This document shows positions 45,820-57,220 of a stretch of 64,000 bases of DNA, piece by piece. The position numbers and the translations under genes were made by a program. Position 1 is the first letter of the stretch. The number at the start of each line of letters is the position of its first letter. Origin of the DNA: Hofstenia miamia (taxonomy: Eukaryota; Xenacoelomorpha; Acoela); assembly GCA_004352715.1 (NCBI GenBank), contig SCFE01000023.1, forward strand, positions 2,242,830 to 2,306,829, read 5' to 3'. The notes beneath the pieces were generated by a model. The model was not told the DNA's origin, did not search any database, and saw only the letters and a list, made by a program, of their open reading frames with translations.

Positions 45820-48800
45820 GATCGTATTTATTAATAAAAACATCTACACTATTAAAATCGCTAAGTTTTGGGTTTTAAGCAATTCCTGATTCTTGAAGCG
45901 TTTGCTACTACCATTTGCTTACTTTTGCTCAGATTTAAAGGAAGACAGTTAGCCATAGACCATTTGGTAAAATGTTGTCACTCTCAGGCTTTGGGTTTAC
46001 ACCATATCTTATTGGCGTCACTGTTGTCAAATCGTCTGCATATTTGAGCATTTCAGATTCTACGTTTTCCGATTGCAGGTCAGAAACATAGAGATCAAAA
46101 CGCACTAGTCCCAAAGAGATCCTTGCGAACATCAATCTAACTTGAAAAAATCTTTTAGTTAAACAACTTTCTAACCATTTGATTGCTCCAGATGGAAAAT
46201 TTAGCTTCGCCAGCTTTTGAAGCAGTAGGTGATGAGGAATTTTGTCGAAAACATTGGAAAAGTCAAATGATTGTATCGATACACCCTGCACTTCGTTTCC
46301 GTCCAGTAGCCTTGTTACTTTGTTGATTAGCTTAACTAGAGGCAACGTTGCTGAAGAGGACGTTTTGTATGCAAATTGGTTTTGATCAGTTACCATAGCC
46401 AAAGTGTCACTCAAGGAATTAATCACCGTCCTTTCTAAAAGCTTGGCAGAGAAGCATAACCTCAAGAGGGGCCGCAAATTATTACAATATTGACTGTGAT
46501 TTTGGGAGTAGTATGATATTGCTATTTTCCATCTGTCAGGTACAGTTCTCTGCTCAATTGACACATTTATGATATAGCATAGGGGTTCAGCTAGTAAGTC
46601 ACAGCGTATTTGCAGATTTTTGTAGAAAATTTCATCGCTTCCCATAGCCTTATTACGAATTAAGGTAACTGAAAAATTTTTTTATGGTTGGCTGCTTAAA
46701 ANACGTCTCCATCCACTACAGCGCTACCTAGCGACCCTGCTAAAACTCCAAGTATGTAGATTATAGCAATTCTAAAAGAGCCTGCATTAGAATTCAGATT
46801 ATATAAAATATCAATTCTTAACAGAAACTTAGAAAGTGGAACGCAAATTCAAATATAAAGGGGGGATGAAGTATCAAAAAAGACGAATCATTGAATATTA
46901 ATAAAAATATCTCCTATCTAATAATTTAAAAAAAAATTTAATCTAGCAAGATCATGTCATGGGCGAAGCCACACCCCAAGGTATGTGCGCCAGTCTTACA
47001 AGAGTTTACCAAAAACAAAGGAACATTAAGAAAGAATAGACATCGATGCGAGCTGGGAACATGGGGAATGTGATGTGTAATAAATTTTAATCTTGACAAA
47101 CATCATTTTTATGTGGCTGAACTTAAGTTTAAAATGACGAATTTGTGAATGTTGATTTAAATTTTTTTGAGCAACTTTTTCAGTATTATAAAATTGTATG
47201 TAAGGTTGGAATGTGGATATATCCAAAGAGCAATGCCTGTGCAAATGTGAAGTTTGAATATAATCGAATAAAGCTACGGATGTGGTGTGATGCGGCTAAC
47301 TTGGGTTTAAGTATTTAATTTGGTAAAAGGGTGATGATGCCAAAATATTTACCATTTCAAAATATCCAATACAAAAAGTTGATAGTGGTTCTTTCATTGC
47401 ACAATTACACTTCATTTATGTACACAATAAACGTTATTTTTAGAAAAAAGTTTCCAACGAAATTGTGTCTTCAAAAACACTGATTTTAAGCATTGAAGAC
47501 TTAATTTAACAAAAATCAAAATGTCTTTAAAGAAATGCCTAAAAAGTATAATACAGAAAAACAATTCAATATTTAGATAAAATACCAACACCTGCAATCA
47601 AAAGCAATTCATATACTTTGTTATTACTTAAACGGAACATAAACTTTCAGGAGAATTTAAGTGTAAATTTCACAAAATATGTCGAGAAATACAATACAAA
47701 AAGAATAGATCAAGATGTGCAATCAAGTAGCATAAATTACCATGAAGCTGACTTGCACTCTAAATGAAAATGCGTTAAAAAAGTTGTTAACCGAAATCTG
47801 TAATCTTATAATTACCAATAAAAAAATGGCGCATGAAGATGTACACGAGTAGACAATCATTTAACCTTAAATAGCCCGTTTTTCTTAATAAAGAACGTAA
47901 TTGGTAATCCTGCTCTCACATAATTTACTTCAAACATATACCCAAGTAAAATATTTGGAGTTAGTGACTAAAAGTGTTTACATATACAGATTATTGTTCT
48001 GCGTATATGGCCGTGGCCANATATATTGTGGCGGCAGGTACCGATTTCTTGGTATTGGCCAGTTCACTGTTTTCGTGTTTACTAGTTTAACCAGTTATAT
48101 TGTCAAGAATTATATAATGAAAGAACTCAATTGTAAATAGAAAAATAGTTAGTCCCATGGGTCACATTAAAATATAGGTGGGCCTGGATTTCAAAAACTC
48201 AGCCCATATCCCGCCCTGTATACTACTCCTTGCCAAGTATCACCTGTTGATTAAATATAAATAACACTAAGGGAACAGAAAACGTACTTGATGGTACTTA
48301 AAATAATAACTTACAAAATATCGCCGATATACAGCTGTGAAAACATCGACTGAACAGAAAACAGATAGGAAAATCAACCTAATTAATCTAACAAACCAAT
48401 TCATTTCCGACCAATTCATTATGACATTTGAGAGGTAAGCTGTTATTAGTGCATAAACCCCAGCAGATGCGCCACATAGCGGCACGTCTCCATCCACTAC
48501 AGCGCTACCTAGCGACCCTGCTAAAACTCCAAGGATGTAGATGATAGCAATTCTAAAAGAACCTGCATTAGAATTCAGATTATATAAAATATCAATCCTT
48601 AACAGAAACGTAGAAAGTGGAACGCAAATTCAAATATAAAGGGGGGATGAAGTATAAAAAAGACGAATCATTGAATATTAATAAAAATATCTCCTATTTA
48701 ATAATTTAAAAAAAAATTTTAATCTAGCAAGATCATGTCATGGGCGAAGCCAACCACAAGGTATGTGCACAAGTCTTGCAAGAGTTTACCAAAAACAAAG

Positions 48801-51800
48801 GAATATTAAGAAAGAATAGACATCGATGCGAGGTGGGAACAAAGTGAAACATGGGGAATGTGATGTGTAATAAATTTTAATCTTGACCTAAACATCATTT
48901 TTATGTGGCTGAACTTAAGTATTTTTCATTGCGAATTTGCCAAAATTCATATGCATATTAAAATGACGAATTTGTGAATGTTGATTTAAATTTTTTTGAA
49001 CAACTTTTTCAGTATTATAAAATTGTATGTAAGGTTGGAATGTGGATATATCCAAAGAGCAATGCGTGTGCAATGTGAAGTTTGAATATAATCGAATAAA
49101 GCTACGGATGTGGTGTGATGCGGCTAACCTGGCTTTAAGAATTTAGTTTGGTAAAAGGGTGATGATGCCAAAATACAGGGTGTAACAAAAGTAACCAGAC
49201 GCTTCATTTTACGAGAAATCTAACTTTATTCAGAAGAGTAGGAATAAAAAACGAATCATTCATCGTAAAATAAAGCTACGGATGTGGTGTGATGCGGCTA
49301 ACTTGGGTTTAAGTATTTAATTTGGTAAAAGGGTGATGATGCCAAAATATTTACCATTTCAAAATATCCAATACAAAAAGTTGATAGTGGTTCTTTCATT
49401 GCACAATTACACTTCATTTATGTACACAATAAACGTTATTTTTAGAAAAAAGTTTCCAACGAAATTGTGTCTTCAAAAACACTGATTTTAAGCATTGAAG
49501 ACTTAATTTAACAAAAATCAAAATGTCTTTAAAGAAATGCCTAAAAAGTATAATACAGAAAAACAATTCAATATTTAGATAAAATACCAACACCTGCAAT
49601 CAAAAGCAATTCATATACTTTGTTATTACTTAAACGGAACATAAACTTTCAGGAGAATTTAAGTGTAAATTTCACAAAATATGTCGAGAAATACAATACA
49701 AAAAGAATAGATCAAGATGTGCAATCAAGTAGCATAAATTACCATGAAGCTGACTTGCACTCTAAATGAAAATGCGTTAAAAAAGTTGTTAACCGAAATC
49801 TGTAATCTTATAATTACCAATAAAAAAATGGCGCATGAAGATGTACACGAGTAGACAATCATTTAACCTTAAATAGCCCGTTTTTCTTAATAAAGAACGT
49901 AATTGGTAATCCTGCTCTCACATAATTTACTTCAAACATATACCCAAGTAAAATATTTGGAGTTAGTGACTAAAAGTGTTTACATATACAGATTATTGTT
50001 CTGCGTATATGGCCGTGGCCATGCCGATCGTAGCCGCGGCCAATGATTTTGCTTTACGGCCAAAATCTCGGTTAAGCTTCACTTTTGAACATTATAACAA
50101 ATAATTTATTTCCATGATTGATATTTGTATTTTTGTTATTAAACTTAGTCGCGTTGACTACTTTCTTTAATTGTCTTTAATCGTTCTATTGTAAATTGCA
50201 GTATTTCACTTAGTAGTAGAAAAAAGGGCCGACTATGCAAAAAAATCACAGCTATCAGCAGGCTAAAGTCAAAATTTGTTTTGCACGGCCGGATACAGCA
50301 AAGAAAACTACCTTAGCCGCAAAACACTAATATAGAGACAGAAGATTGCATCTCGTTATAGATATTGCATAGAATTTCTAAGGTGAAAATTACCACCATT
50401 AGACTAAAGCAAATCACATGACCACATAATTGTGAAAATGAAAATCAAATGAGAATTGAAGGTTACCTTATAGGACCATGAACAATTTCCAAAAGAGTGC
50501 CAATGACTACTTGAAACAATATATTTGCTGCAATGTGCTCAATGCCAGCGTGTACAAGCATGTAGGTGAGGAATCGCCACACCTCATAATGTTTTGAAGG
50601 ACTAAAAATGAAAATGCTGTTGATAGGCGATGGACCAGTAAGTGAGATTTCTTTGAGTTTAACACAGTAGTAAATGAAGAATCCAATCTCTATTATAGAC
50701 ACCAATGGGATAAAAATAGGAAAGTACCTAAAAAATGAAAGTTGTTCTAGATTCCTTTGATATACAATTTCAATTAATTAACAAATTACTATAGAAAATT
50801 TCTATAAAAAATATTCATCAGTAAAAATATATTCAAATCTCATCAAGATGAATGTCTTTGATGCCATGATTCATTCCTGGATTATATTATAGGTAGATGC
50901 AATTATATTTGAAATTGTTTGTTAAAGAATTTACATTTGCTAAATGCGGTTACAAACAATATTGTTAATTGTTAGAAGTGCCGTTCTTTCCAGTATACTT
51001 TAACCGGATCTTTAAAAATTAGCGTTTTCTTGGTTACATACATCTATATTCATACTAAAGTTAAAAAGATATATATTTTATTCCTATTCCAAAAGAAGAT
51101 TTCAGCATATTCACCTGATTTGACGAATAAGTAAAGAAGATTTTAAACAATAAGCATGAAATTTTTTTGTAATGATTGTTTTTGTAAATGCCGGACATTA
51201 AAAAGTTGTTAAAATGCTGCTTGGCATTCTCATTGCGATATGAACACATAACATGATGGAAACCAAAATGTTGAAATGTAAGTCTACAACGGGATCTCTA
51301 AAGATGCTTCTATTCTTGATACAGTATCATTAGCTTACTGCAAGTCATTATCTAAAAAATTTATTTGATGCTCATCTTTCAATCATAATTCAGATCTGCT
51401 TTCGAGGCTAATCTCTTGAAAAGTGATTTTTTACAAATTTTGAATTTCATGCTGCCTGAGAGTCAAGTGCAAATGATAAAATAGACAAAGTACTTTATTT
51501 GAAACTTTATTAACTTTCATATTTTAAATAAACAAAAATGTCATTCATAGGTCACGCCACACAAATGATCACTAAACTTGTCTGTGTGACTTGGAATAAC
51601 AAGAAAAAATGTGGCTGAATACGGACAAGTAATGGAATATGATTACATAGTCTGGCTTGGAAGAAAGAAATACGTCGTTCAAAAAGACCTGGTCCATGTA
51701 GGAAACCAACTACTACTATACAGAATTATTCGGTAGAACATGAATCAAAGAGGAAAACAAATTATTTTTCACAAGAACTATGATGAGGATGTGTCAAAGT

Positions 51801-54800
51801 CGGAGACTTGAAAGAAGCATCTTGGGACAAGTTTATAAACTAAGTCATTAATTTACAATATGCAATAGCATTGCAATTCCTATCAAAATTTACATTTACC
51901 CATCGTTTTTCATCACGTTCACATATTCTCCAATTTTATCCTCGTTGCGAAAGTTCTCCTTCAGAGCAATTTGCTTGAGTTTCCTGTAGGCTGAAAAAGT
52001 TTTTTTCTTTTCCTCAACAGTCATTTGTGCAATAAACTGCTCATCATCAGGAGCGATGTGACCCATCATGAAATCCAAAAACTCTTTTCGAGTGATAAAA
52101 CCATCTTTATTACGATCCGCAAACCTAAATATATATATTCCAAGGTAACTATTGGTATTTGAATAAATGTGAAGGGGTGCTTCAAAAAAACAGAAAATAA
52201 AATAATTAAACTAAAATGTTATTTTGCATTTCTATGTTTCTTTAACTCCAAATTGATTTGAAAAAAGCCTTTGAGAGCCTTGACGTCCACATACTAGATT
52301 GCAAGTTAACATAGTATGGATTCAATGACCCATCTAGAAAGCTAGCTACTAAGCAGTTTTTTAAAAGGAAGACAACAACGAGTAAAGTCAACAATATATT
52401 CTCTAGTTATGTCCGTAATACAAAACGAGTGCCACAGGATACTGTATTTGGACCGATTATATTCGACATATTTGTAAGTGATCTGTGTATATACAGGGGG
52501 GGGGGGGGGGGNTTTTATAGTTTTGTATTTATTAGTATTGCTGGACTCTATTACTCATATTTAAGTTCATATTTTTGCTAACTCAGAACTTTCATTTATT
52601 TTTAGTCTATGCACCAGGAAATACTCCAATATTATAATAAAAACTAGCTTTTAGTAGTTTTGTCGCAACTATTGGAGTAGTGTGTAGTGTGCCAATGCAT
52701 ATATCATCTGCATATTGAACTACTTTATTTTTGTTTACATACAGGATGAGTCAAAAGAAACTAAAGATTCTATCCGGTGAATCGGTGATAAAGAATCCAA
52801 GAGTACACTTTTATCAACATTTCATTATATTTCTGAATAGTGTAGAAAAGGAATATTCTAGAAAAATCAAAGAATGTGCTGAAAATGTGAAGTGCCGTGA
52901 AGTTTTCTGAATTCTTTATGAACGAATCAATGAAAGTCTAACAATTGTTAAAGCAGTTTGATCCGACTACAGTTTTGCTGCATTGTTATCTCAAGGATTA
53001 TGCGCAGCAGTTGTTTGGCCGACCGATAGACATCACCAAATGTTACAATTTGAGTGGAGCATCAGTCGCATCTGAATTGAGAATGCTTGAGCGAAAGCGA
53101 AAATTGATTAAAGATCCTTTTACTTAAGCAATCATGAATGTGATTGTTACAAAGCCGTTTCACTCGATGAAAGTTACTGTATGGATGGGTGTCTCAAAAT
53201 ACTTTATCACACAGCTCAGTGAATGGCAAACGCTGCCTCAAAATGCTAGAAGAACATTTGATAACTGATTTACGCCTCAACAAGCTCCAAACATGCAAGA
53301 TGGAAGTCCTCCGCACATTGCGACGCCAGTGAAGCAGTAGTTTCTGGAACATCATTTTGGTTCTTGGATGATCAGTCGACATTTTCCACAGCCTTGGCCA
53401 GCACGTTCACCAGATTTAATCCGTGTGACTTTTGGCTTTGGGGTGACCTTTAGGCCAAGTTTACTCTTGTGGAACAAAGTGGTGCATTTTCAGCACATTC
53501 TTTGATTATTTTAGAATATTCCTTTTCTATTTTTTTAGAAATATAATGAAATTTTGATAAAATCGTACACTTGCATTTTTATCACCGGATAGAATCTTTA
53601 GTTTCTTTTGACTCATCCTGTATGTAAACAAAAATAAAGTAGTTCAATATGCAGATGATATATGCATTGGCACACTACACACTACTCCAATAGTTGCGAC
53701 AAAACTACTAAAAGCTAGTTTTTATTATAATATTGGAGTATTTCCTGGTGCATAGACTAAAAATAAATGAAAGTTCTGAGTTAGCAAAAATATGAACTTA
53801 AATATGAGTAATAGAGTCCAGCAATACTAATAAATACAAAACTATAAAATACTTGGGAGTAAACATCGATAGAATCTTCACACCTCCATCTTTTGTAAAG
53901 AATAAAACTTTGAAAATGTCTCTTGGAATCCAAAAACTGTTACTAGAAGCAAACCATTGATAACGGATGCATTAGTTTTCAGTAATTATAATAGTGTATA
54001 CTTCTTAACAGTAAATGCATAAAGCAGCAAGAAACTATAATTAGAATGCTTAACTGGTCATTGACAACAATGTAGGAGATTTGGAATAGACTAGGAATTA
54101 ACATCAGGAATGCTGCTACACTTAGAACATTTAAGAAATTTTTAAACAATCTACTTTTTCAACAGAGTCTACTAGAGCCTTCAAAACAATTAAATACATG
54201 GCGAAATTTTATGATGTCGTGATTTTTAATTGTATATAGAATGTAAATATTATAATTAATTATGTGTAGCTTTAGTTATTGTATTTGTAAATCTGTTTTA
54301 TATATCTCAATCAGGCGCGGCTTTAGTGGGGTTTTTTTATACAAGTGTCTTCCTCAAATATTTGTTATGTTGATGTTTGCAAGTTTCATCCGACAATTTA
54401 AGATGAGCAATGCATGAATTTGGACATTTAGAGGTTACATTTTAAAATGAAGTTTTCTCTTGGAGTTATTTTTGTTTAAATTTCCATTTTAGTTTAAGTT
54501 TTCTTGAAACAAAATTGGATGGTGCCCCCCTGTTTTAAATATGTTAAAGCCGCGCCTGATCTCAATTATGTAAATATGTGTAAATGTTCTATATATCATT
54601 TATATGAAATCGTTATGCCTATGATATGTTGAGTGCAAAGAGTAACTAAATATACGCTATTGACGATTAAAATAAAAGCCCCTAATGAATTTTTTTTTGA
54701 AAAAACTCTCTTTAAGAATGATATTTTATGACTCAATACAAAGCCTATGACACCATTTAACAAATTAGTTTCAAAATATGTGTACACCGAACCGCAATTT

Positions 54801-56615
54801 TATGGTCTCCTCTTCCCATAAATCCACTACTGATCTTCATTAAATCTGTATCGCAGTTTTCAGTGACATTTCTCCAAACTAGCATCTCATTCATATAAAA
54901 CCATCCATCTTAAGATTTACATTCACTCACAACAGCTTCGATTAAAATGAGTGACTATAACCATTTACGAGTAAGGAATATACTGTCTTTGAAATTTGAT
55001 GGGATTTGTATTGATGCAATAAAGACTAATTCTCTCTTTCTCCGTAACAAGCAATTGGCATCTTTTCTTAAATAACTTCGCACACGAGATTAATTTAGAA
55101 CTTGAATTGCTTCTTCCTAAATTTCTCATCTGCTTTATTATGTGAAAATGGATGAATCTTTTTGAAAGCAAATGAAGGGATGCTATATCCGCCACAATCC
55201 CTACCAATGAGCTGTACATGTCAGATAAAATTCTTGATGTCTATTTAAATATTCAAATCTATTAACAAAAGAGAAAGATAGTGGAAAAGGATTATTTAGA
55301 AATTCATCGTATACAAAGGCATCTATTGGTGCAAGTTGATTCAATTTTAACATATTTCACTAAAGTAAAATCAATTTTCAGTTTCTCTTTTATAATATTG
55401 TGAATATTAAGTCAAAATAAACGACACGTGGTATTAGTCTGTAAAAATACTTTACTATATTAACAGACTGAACTACTCTCTGCACACCTCTAAAATAAAA
55501 TATTTTGCATTTGCCTAATCCTTTTTTGCAGCAATGCATTGCCATGAAAATGCATTTTTTGATTTTACTAAAAATATTTAGGGCATTTTAATGTGTAGAG
55601 CTATGTTAAACCATTATGTCAATACATCTGAAGCTGTGATTTAAAAACCATTTCACACCTCTAAAACATTGGCCAGTAAAGGCGAATGTAAATGACAATC
55701 AACAAAAAGTTTTACTGAATTGAAAATATGAAATTAAATTTTTTTTTGCCAACTACACTATATAAGAATAAAAAAGTGACAAAATTAAAAAAATAAAGAA
55801 CTAACGGAATGCCTAATGCCAAAGCTAAAATTTACATTAAAAATGATTGGCACAAAAGAATATTTATTGCTATTGAAAAATAAAACTAAAATATTTCATT
55901 TATAACAATGTACAGTGCAGCGTGCTGGCCAAAAGGACGTTGTAGCAGGCAAATATTTATATGAATTCAAATTGACATTTTTTGTTGAAAAATGGGTCCA
56001 TACAAACACATGGTATGCAATATAGATCAAAAGAATTTTTTAAACATGCACCTACATAATGATATTCAAAACTTTATTATATCTCAATGCATAAATTCTA
56101 GTAATGTAGCAGAATTTTATTACCACTGTAATTGTAGCCATGACCGCTTAAAAGCGGTCTATTATATACAATTAAGTATTGAATGTGAGAGAATTTCTTA
56201 TCGAGGAGCGTAAATGTTGAATATGTAATATTCACTAAAAGTTGCATTATAAAAATAGGAGTGTTTGAATGAAAAAATTATTCCAAACATAAAAAGACAT
56301 ATTCTATCCAACGATGCCATTTGAAATGGTCTTTTGAAAAAAAAACAAACCTTAGCTTTGGCATTTTAGCTAAAACTTCAACTTACCTTTGCTAAAAAAT
56401 GTCTGAATAGCTAAAATGAAATTTCAGAATGTAAAGAAGGGTTACATACCCCATCAGTTGATTAATACGACTTTTGGGAAGTTCATCACTAAGACCACAC
56501 TCGTGCAGGAAGTATTTGAAAGTTTCAACGGTGATATAGTTCTGTTGGTCCTTATCGAAATTGTCAAAACAATCATTCCATTTTTGCTCCTCACTGCGAT
56601 ATCCACTCATGATTT
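39228..56615 (-). CDS. RHBDL: EF-hand rhomboid intramembrane serine protease, RHBDL1/3-type (5 exons)
   Basis: Gene-level entry. The minus-strand exons in transcript order are 56615-56450, 52124-51900, 50727-50467, 48552-48315 and 39437-39228. All have GT/AG borders and matching phases (2,2,2,0). From the ATG at 56610 they give 364 residues; human RHBDL3 is about 404. Rhomboids cut membrane proteins within or next to transmembrane helices, and the Drosophila and vertebrate members release EGF-type ligands. Visible features are a degenerate EF loop at 19-30, a canonical EF loop DRNKDGFITRKE at 57-68, WR at 179-180, H193-x3-N197, GASAGVYA with catalytic Ser245, and AHLFGALTG with catalytic His307. 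EF-hands before the rhomboid core point to the RHBDL1/3 type, while the AHLFGALTGLLVG segment is also close to Drosophila Rhomboid. Activity should be retained because all core residues are present. An in-frame open extension reaches an ATG at 56730, so the true start is uncertain. Confidence 0.9.
39869..40424 (+). mobile_element. Tc1/mariner transposon remnant in the last rhomboid intron
   Basis: AGTAAAAAAAGTGGCCAC at the left and GGCAACTTTTTTAATAT at the right look inverted. The plus strand reads LEQDGATPHTSKSTKEF, then after a homopolymer frameshift NYNIQVMQWPPNSPDL and PIESVWRSLKDFVEKK, a transposase C-terminus with the second Asp and the Glu. Confidence 0.75.
40437..40548. other. Assembly gap (112 N) after (TA)n
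   Basis: Follows a TA tract at the right end of the Tc1 remnant. Confidence 0.9.
40549..42080. other. Intron sequence, nothing firm
   Basis: The only notable structure is a cluster of CGCTT/GCGCTT words near 41860-41945. Confidence 0.45.
42090..42400 (+). mobile_element. Mariner transposase remnant
   Basis: The plus strand reads FTDEKLFFVEQFHNDQINS and VFRTQKAASVMVWTAISD with stops between. This is the mariner block from the first catalytic Asp (FTDEK) to the VMVW motif. Heavily decayed. Confidence 0.7.
42401..43370. other. Intron sequence, nothing recognised
   Basis: A palindromic GACGATATA-rich stretch near 42900-43070 is noted; no gene. Confidence 0.4.
43380..45345 (+). pseudogene. hAT transposase, decayed
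   Basis: An open frame of 231 codons (43834-44529) carries a hAT-like central region (TDNDNTMLALFDGL, RTGCTEHALKTYIEH). After breaks, 44890-45303 encodes the C-terminal dimerisation domain: LGKVAQFLSC, FSSSSFERIFSQAGLMLSK. A possible N-terminal part (KKWRKEKSRG) lies at 43380-43640. Frameshifts and stops separate the parts, so no full transposase is made. Terminal repeats were not found. Confidence 0.75.
45346..45860. other. Intron sequence with (TA)n microsatellite
   Basis: A TA tract of about 30 bases lies near 45789-45818. Otherwise nothing is seen. Confidence 0.5.
45870..46650 (-). mobile_element. LINE RT fragment with 236 open codons
   Basis: The minus strand encodes VPDRWKIAISYY, TVINSLSDTLAMVTDQNQFA, SFDFSNVFDKIPHHLLLQKL (Asp of the first RT block kept) and EMLKYADDLTTVTP (YADD). 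The VPQG block is altered (ISLGLVRFDLYVSDL). The frame is open but 5'- and 3'-truncated. It belongs to a LINE family different from the one at 31822. Confidence 0.8.
46703..48019. repeat. Redundant copy of the rhomboid exon 4 / intron 3 region
   Basis: Starts after n at 46702 and ends at n 48020. It is almost identical to 48484-50022, including the first 69 bases of rhomboid exon 4, but lacks the roughly 200 bases around 49091-49270. Being bounded by single n characters, it is best read as an allelic contig placed in the scaffold. Confidence 0.85.
48021..48314. other. Intron between rhomboid exons 4 and 5
   Basis: Only a GGCCGTGGCC/CGGCAGG patch near the join; no gene. Confidence 0.4.
48315..48552 (-). 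CDS. RHBDL: Rhomboid exon 4 (catalytic serine)
   Basis: Begins after ctttag with A completing Arg (R-IAIIYILGVLAGSLGS). It contains VPLCGASAGVYALITAYLSN with the catalytic Ser at residue 245, then two further hydrophobic helices, and ends RRYF before gtaagt. A truncated extra copy of its first 69 bases sits at 46703-46771 and is judged an assembly duplicate. Confidence 0.95.
48553..50466. other. Intron between rhomboid exons 3 and 4
   Basis: Contains the reference copy of the duplicated segment. At 49175-49260 there is an insertion starting CAGGGTGTAACAAAAGTAAC, which resembles a mariner/IS630-type end, flanked by a local repeat (49086-49170 versus 49268-49350). Confidence 0.6.
50467..50727 (-). 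CDS. RHBDL: Rhomboid exon 3 (TM1, L1 loop, TM2 with HxxxN)
   Basis: Encodes a first membrane helix (YFPIFIPLVSIIEIGFFIYY), the L1 loop with VWRFLTYMLVHAG, and TM2 with HIAANILFQ, whose His and Asn help form the oxyanion site in rhomboids. It leaves with AG of an Arg codon before gtaacc. The match to RHBDL proteins is very strong. Confidence 0.95.
50728..51899. other. Intron between rhomboid exons 2 and 3
   Basis: AT-rich, nothing recognised. Confidence 0.5.
51900..52124 (-). CDS. RHBDL: Rhomboid exon 2 (canonical EF-hand and linker)
   Basis: Acceptor atttag, then G completes a Gly codon. It encodes FADRNKDGFITRKEFLDFM, a full 12-residue EF loop with D, N, D, G, I and E at the expected places, followed by a charged helical linker (EEKKKTFSAYRKLKQIALKE). 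The donor follows GATGG and the exon leaves in phase 2. Confidence 0.93.
52513..53850. repeat. Large inverted repeat flanking the mariner element
   Basis: The 230 bases at 52513-52742 are the reverse complement of 53623-53850 (ends TTTTATAGTTTTGTATTTAT and ATAAATACAAAACTATAAAA). With the mariner ends each arm is about 275 bases. Confidence 0.85.
52743..53622 (+). mobile_element. Mariner-like element with about 45-bp terminal inverted repeats
   Basis: CAGGATGAGTCAAAAGAAAC at the left is exactly inverted at the right (GTTTCTTTTGACTCATCCTG), and the match extends through ATCCGGTGA. Inside, fragments such as SVASELRMLERKRKLI and a frameshifted WPARSPDL...FGFGVT mark a mariner transposase that no longer has one frame. 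Confidence 0.78.
54312..54558. mobile_element. hAT-type MITE, CAGGCGCGGCTTTA family
   Basis: CAGGCGCGGCTTTA and TAAAGCCGCGCCTG are perfect inverted ends, with exact 8-bp ATCTCAAT duplications (54304-54311, 54559-54566). It has a non-coding 247-bp core with GGTGCCCCCCTGTT near the right end. Confidence 0.9.
54567..56449. other. Intron between rhomboid exons 1 and 2 (rest)
   Basis: AT-rich. No coding segment with support was seen. Confidence 0.5.
56450..56615 (-). CDS. RHBDL: Rhomboid exon 1 seen (first EF-hand)
   Basis: Encodes MSGYRSEEQKWNDCFDNF and the loop DKDQQNYITVET. The loop has good positions 1 and 3, but Gln and Asn where Asp and Gly are usual, so calcium binding is doubtful. It ends ATG GG before gtatgt. 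An acceptor-like tttag lies just before AAATCATG, suggesting either an upstream exon or a 5' UTR intron. The frame is also open back to an ATG at 56730, which would add 40 residues starting MLHFPKNF. I favour the exon border, without certainty. Confidence 0.85.
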
Positions 56616-56829
56616 CTAAAACGATAATCATTTGATGAAAATAGCGTTCGTCATTTTCTCTTGCAAATAACTGACAATGCATTATTAAATATTTAACAGT
56701 CAGCAAAAAGTTTTTTGGGAAATGTAGCATAACTTCAGCATTAAAAAACTCTAAACGTTTTTACTGAATGGATAGTTACAGCAAGCAATGTCATTGGATT
56801 ATTTTTAGCTCGAGAAGCTTTCCTCCAAT

Positions 56830-57220
56830 CAGAGATGGAACCGGCTACCGACCGCAATTTACCGGTCTGCAGCTACTTGAAAATGTCAAGAAAACCGGTA
56901 AAATTACCGGACAAAATTGAAAAAATATTTCTTTTTATATTTCAAAAAGTTGGGAATATTTTCATTAGTTTGCTAGAAATTCCTATGAAAATCTAAAGGT
57001 TCAGAAAATTTTATTGTTTTTAGCCAGCCACAGTATTGCAATAAAAATAATACATAAATTTATCTCTTTGGAATCGCTCATTAATTTTGACTATAAAATT
57101 GAGTTATTCTGTTTTTGATTATATAGTTTTATTTCAGTTTTATACGGAATTAACTGGGAATAATATTTACAAAAGTTACTTACAATAAAGAAAATTTATC
57201 TGTGGAATTTACACTTTAAA
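56830..57220. mobile_element. Possible hAT end upstream of the rhomboid gene
   Basis: CAGAGATGGAACCGGCTACC followed by repeated ACCGG words looks like a hAT 5' end. The matching right end was not located. Confidence 0.3.

Larger units (their letters stand above)
52345..54230 (+). mobile_element. Degenerate LINE RT split by an inverted segment and a mariner element
   Basis: Left part 52350-52490 reads KVNNIFSSYVRNTK and VPQDTVFGPIIFDIFVSDL. Right part from 53635 reads VVQYADDICIGTLHTTP (YADD) and IKYLGVNIDRIFTPPSF. Between them lie poly-G, an n at 52512, an inverted copy of the right part (52513-52742) and a mariner element. Inactive. Confidence 0.75.

Noticed and set aside
46703-46771. A second copy of rhomboid catalytic exon 4
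   Set aside because: It covers only the first 69 bases, stops at a single n before the catalytic serine, and its intron flank is also duplicated, so it is judged an assembly duplicate.
51541-51840. Possible coding words (GTGTGACTTGGAATAACAAG) in rhomboid intron 2
   Set aside because: Stops in every frame and no splice pattern.
6373-56615. A functional link between the TBC GAP and the rhomboid protease
   Set aside because: The genes are convergent, far apart and separated by transposons; animal gene proximity alone gives no support.
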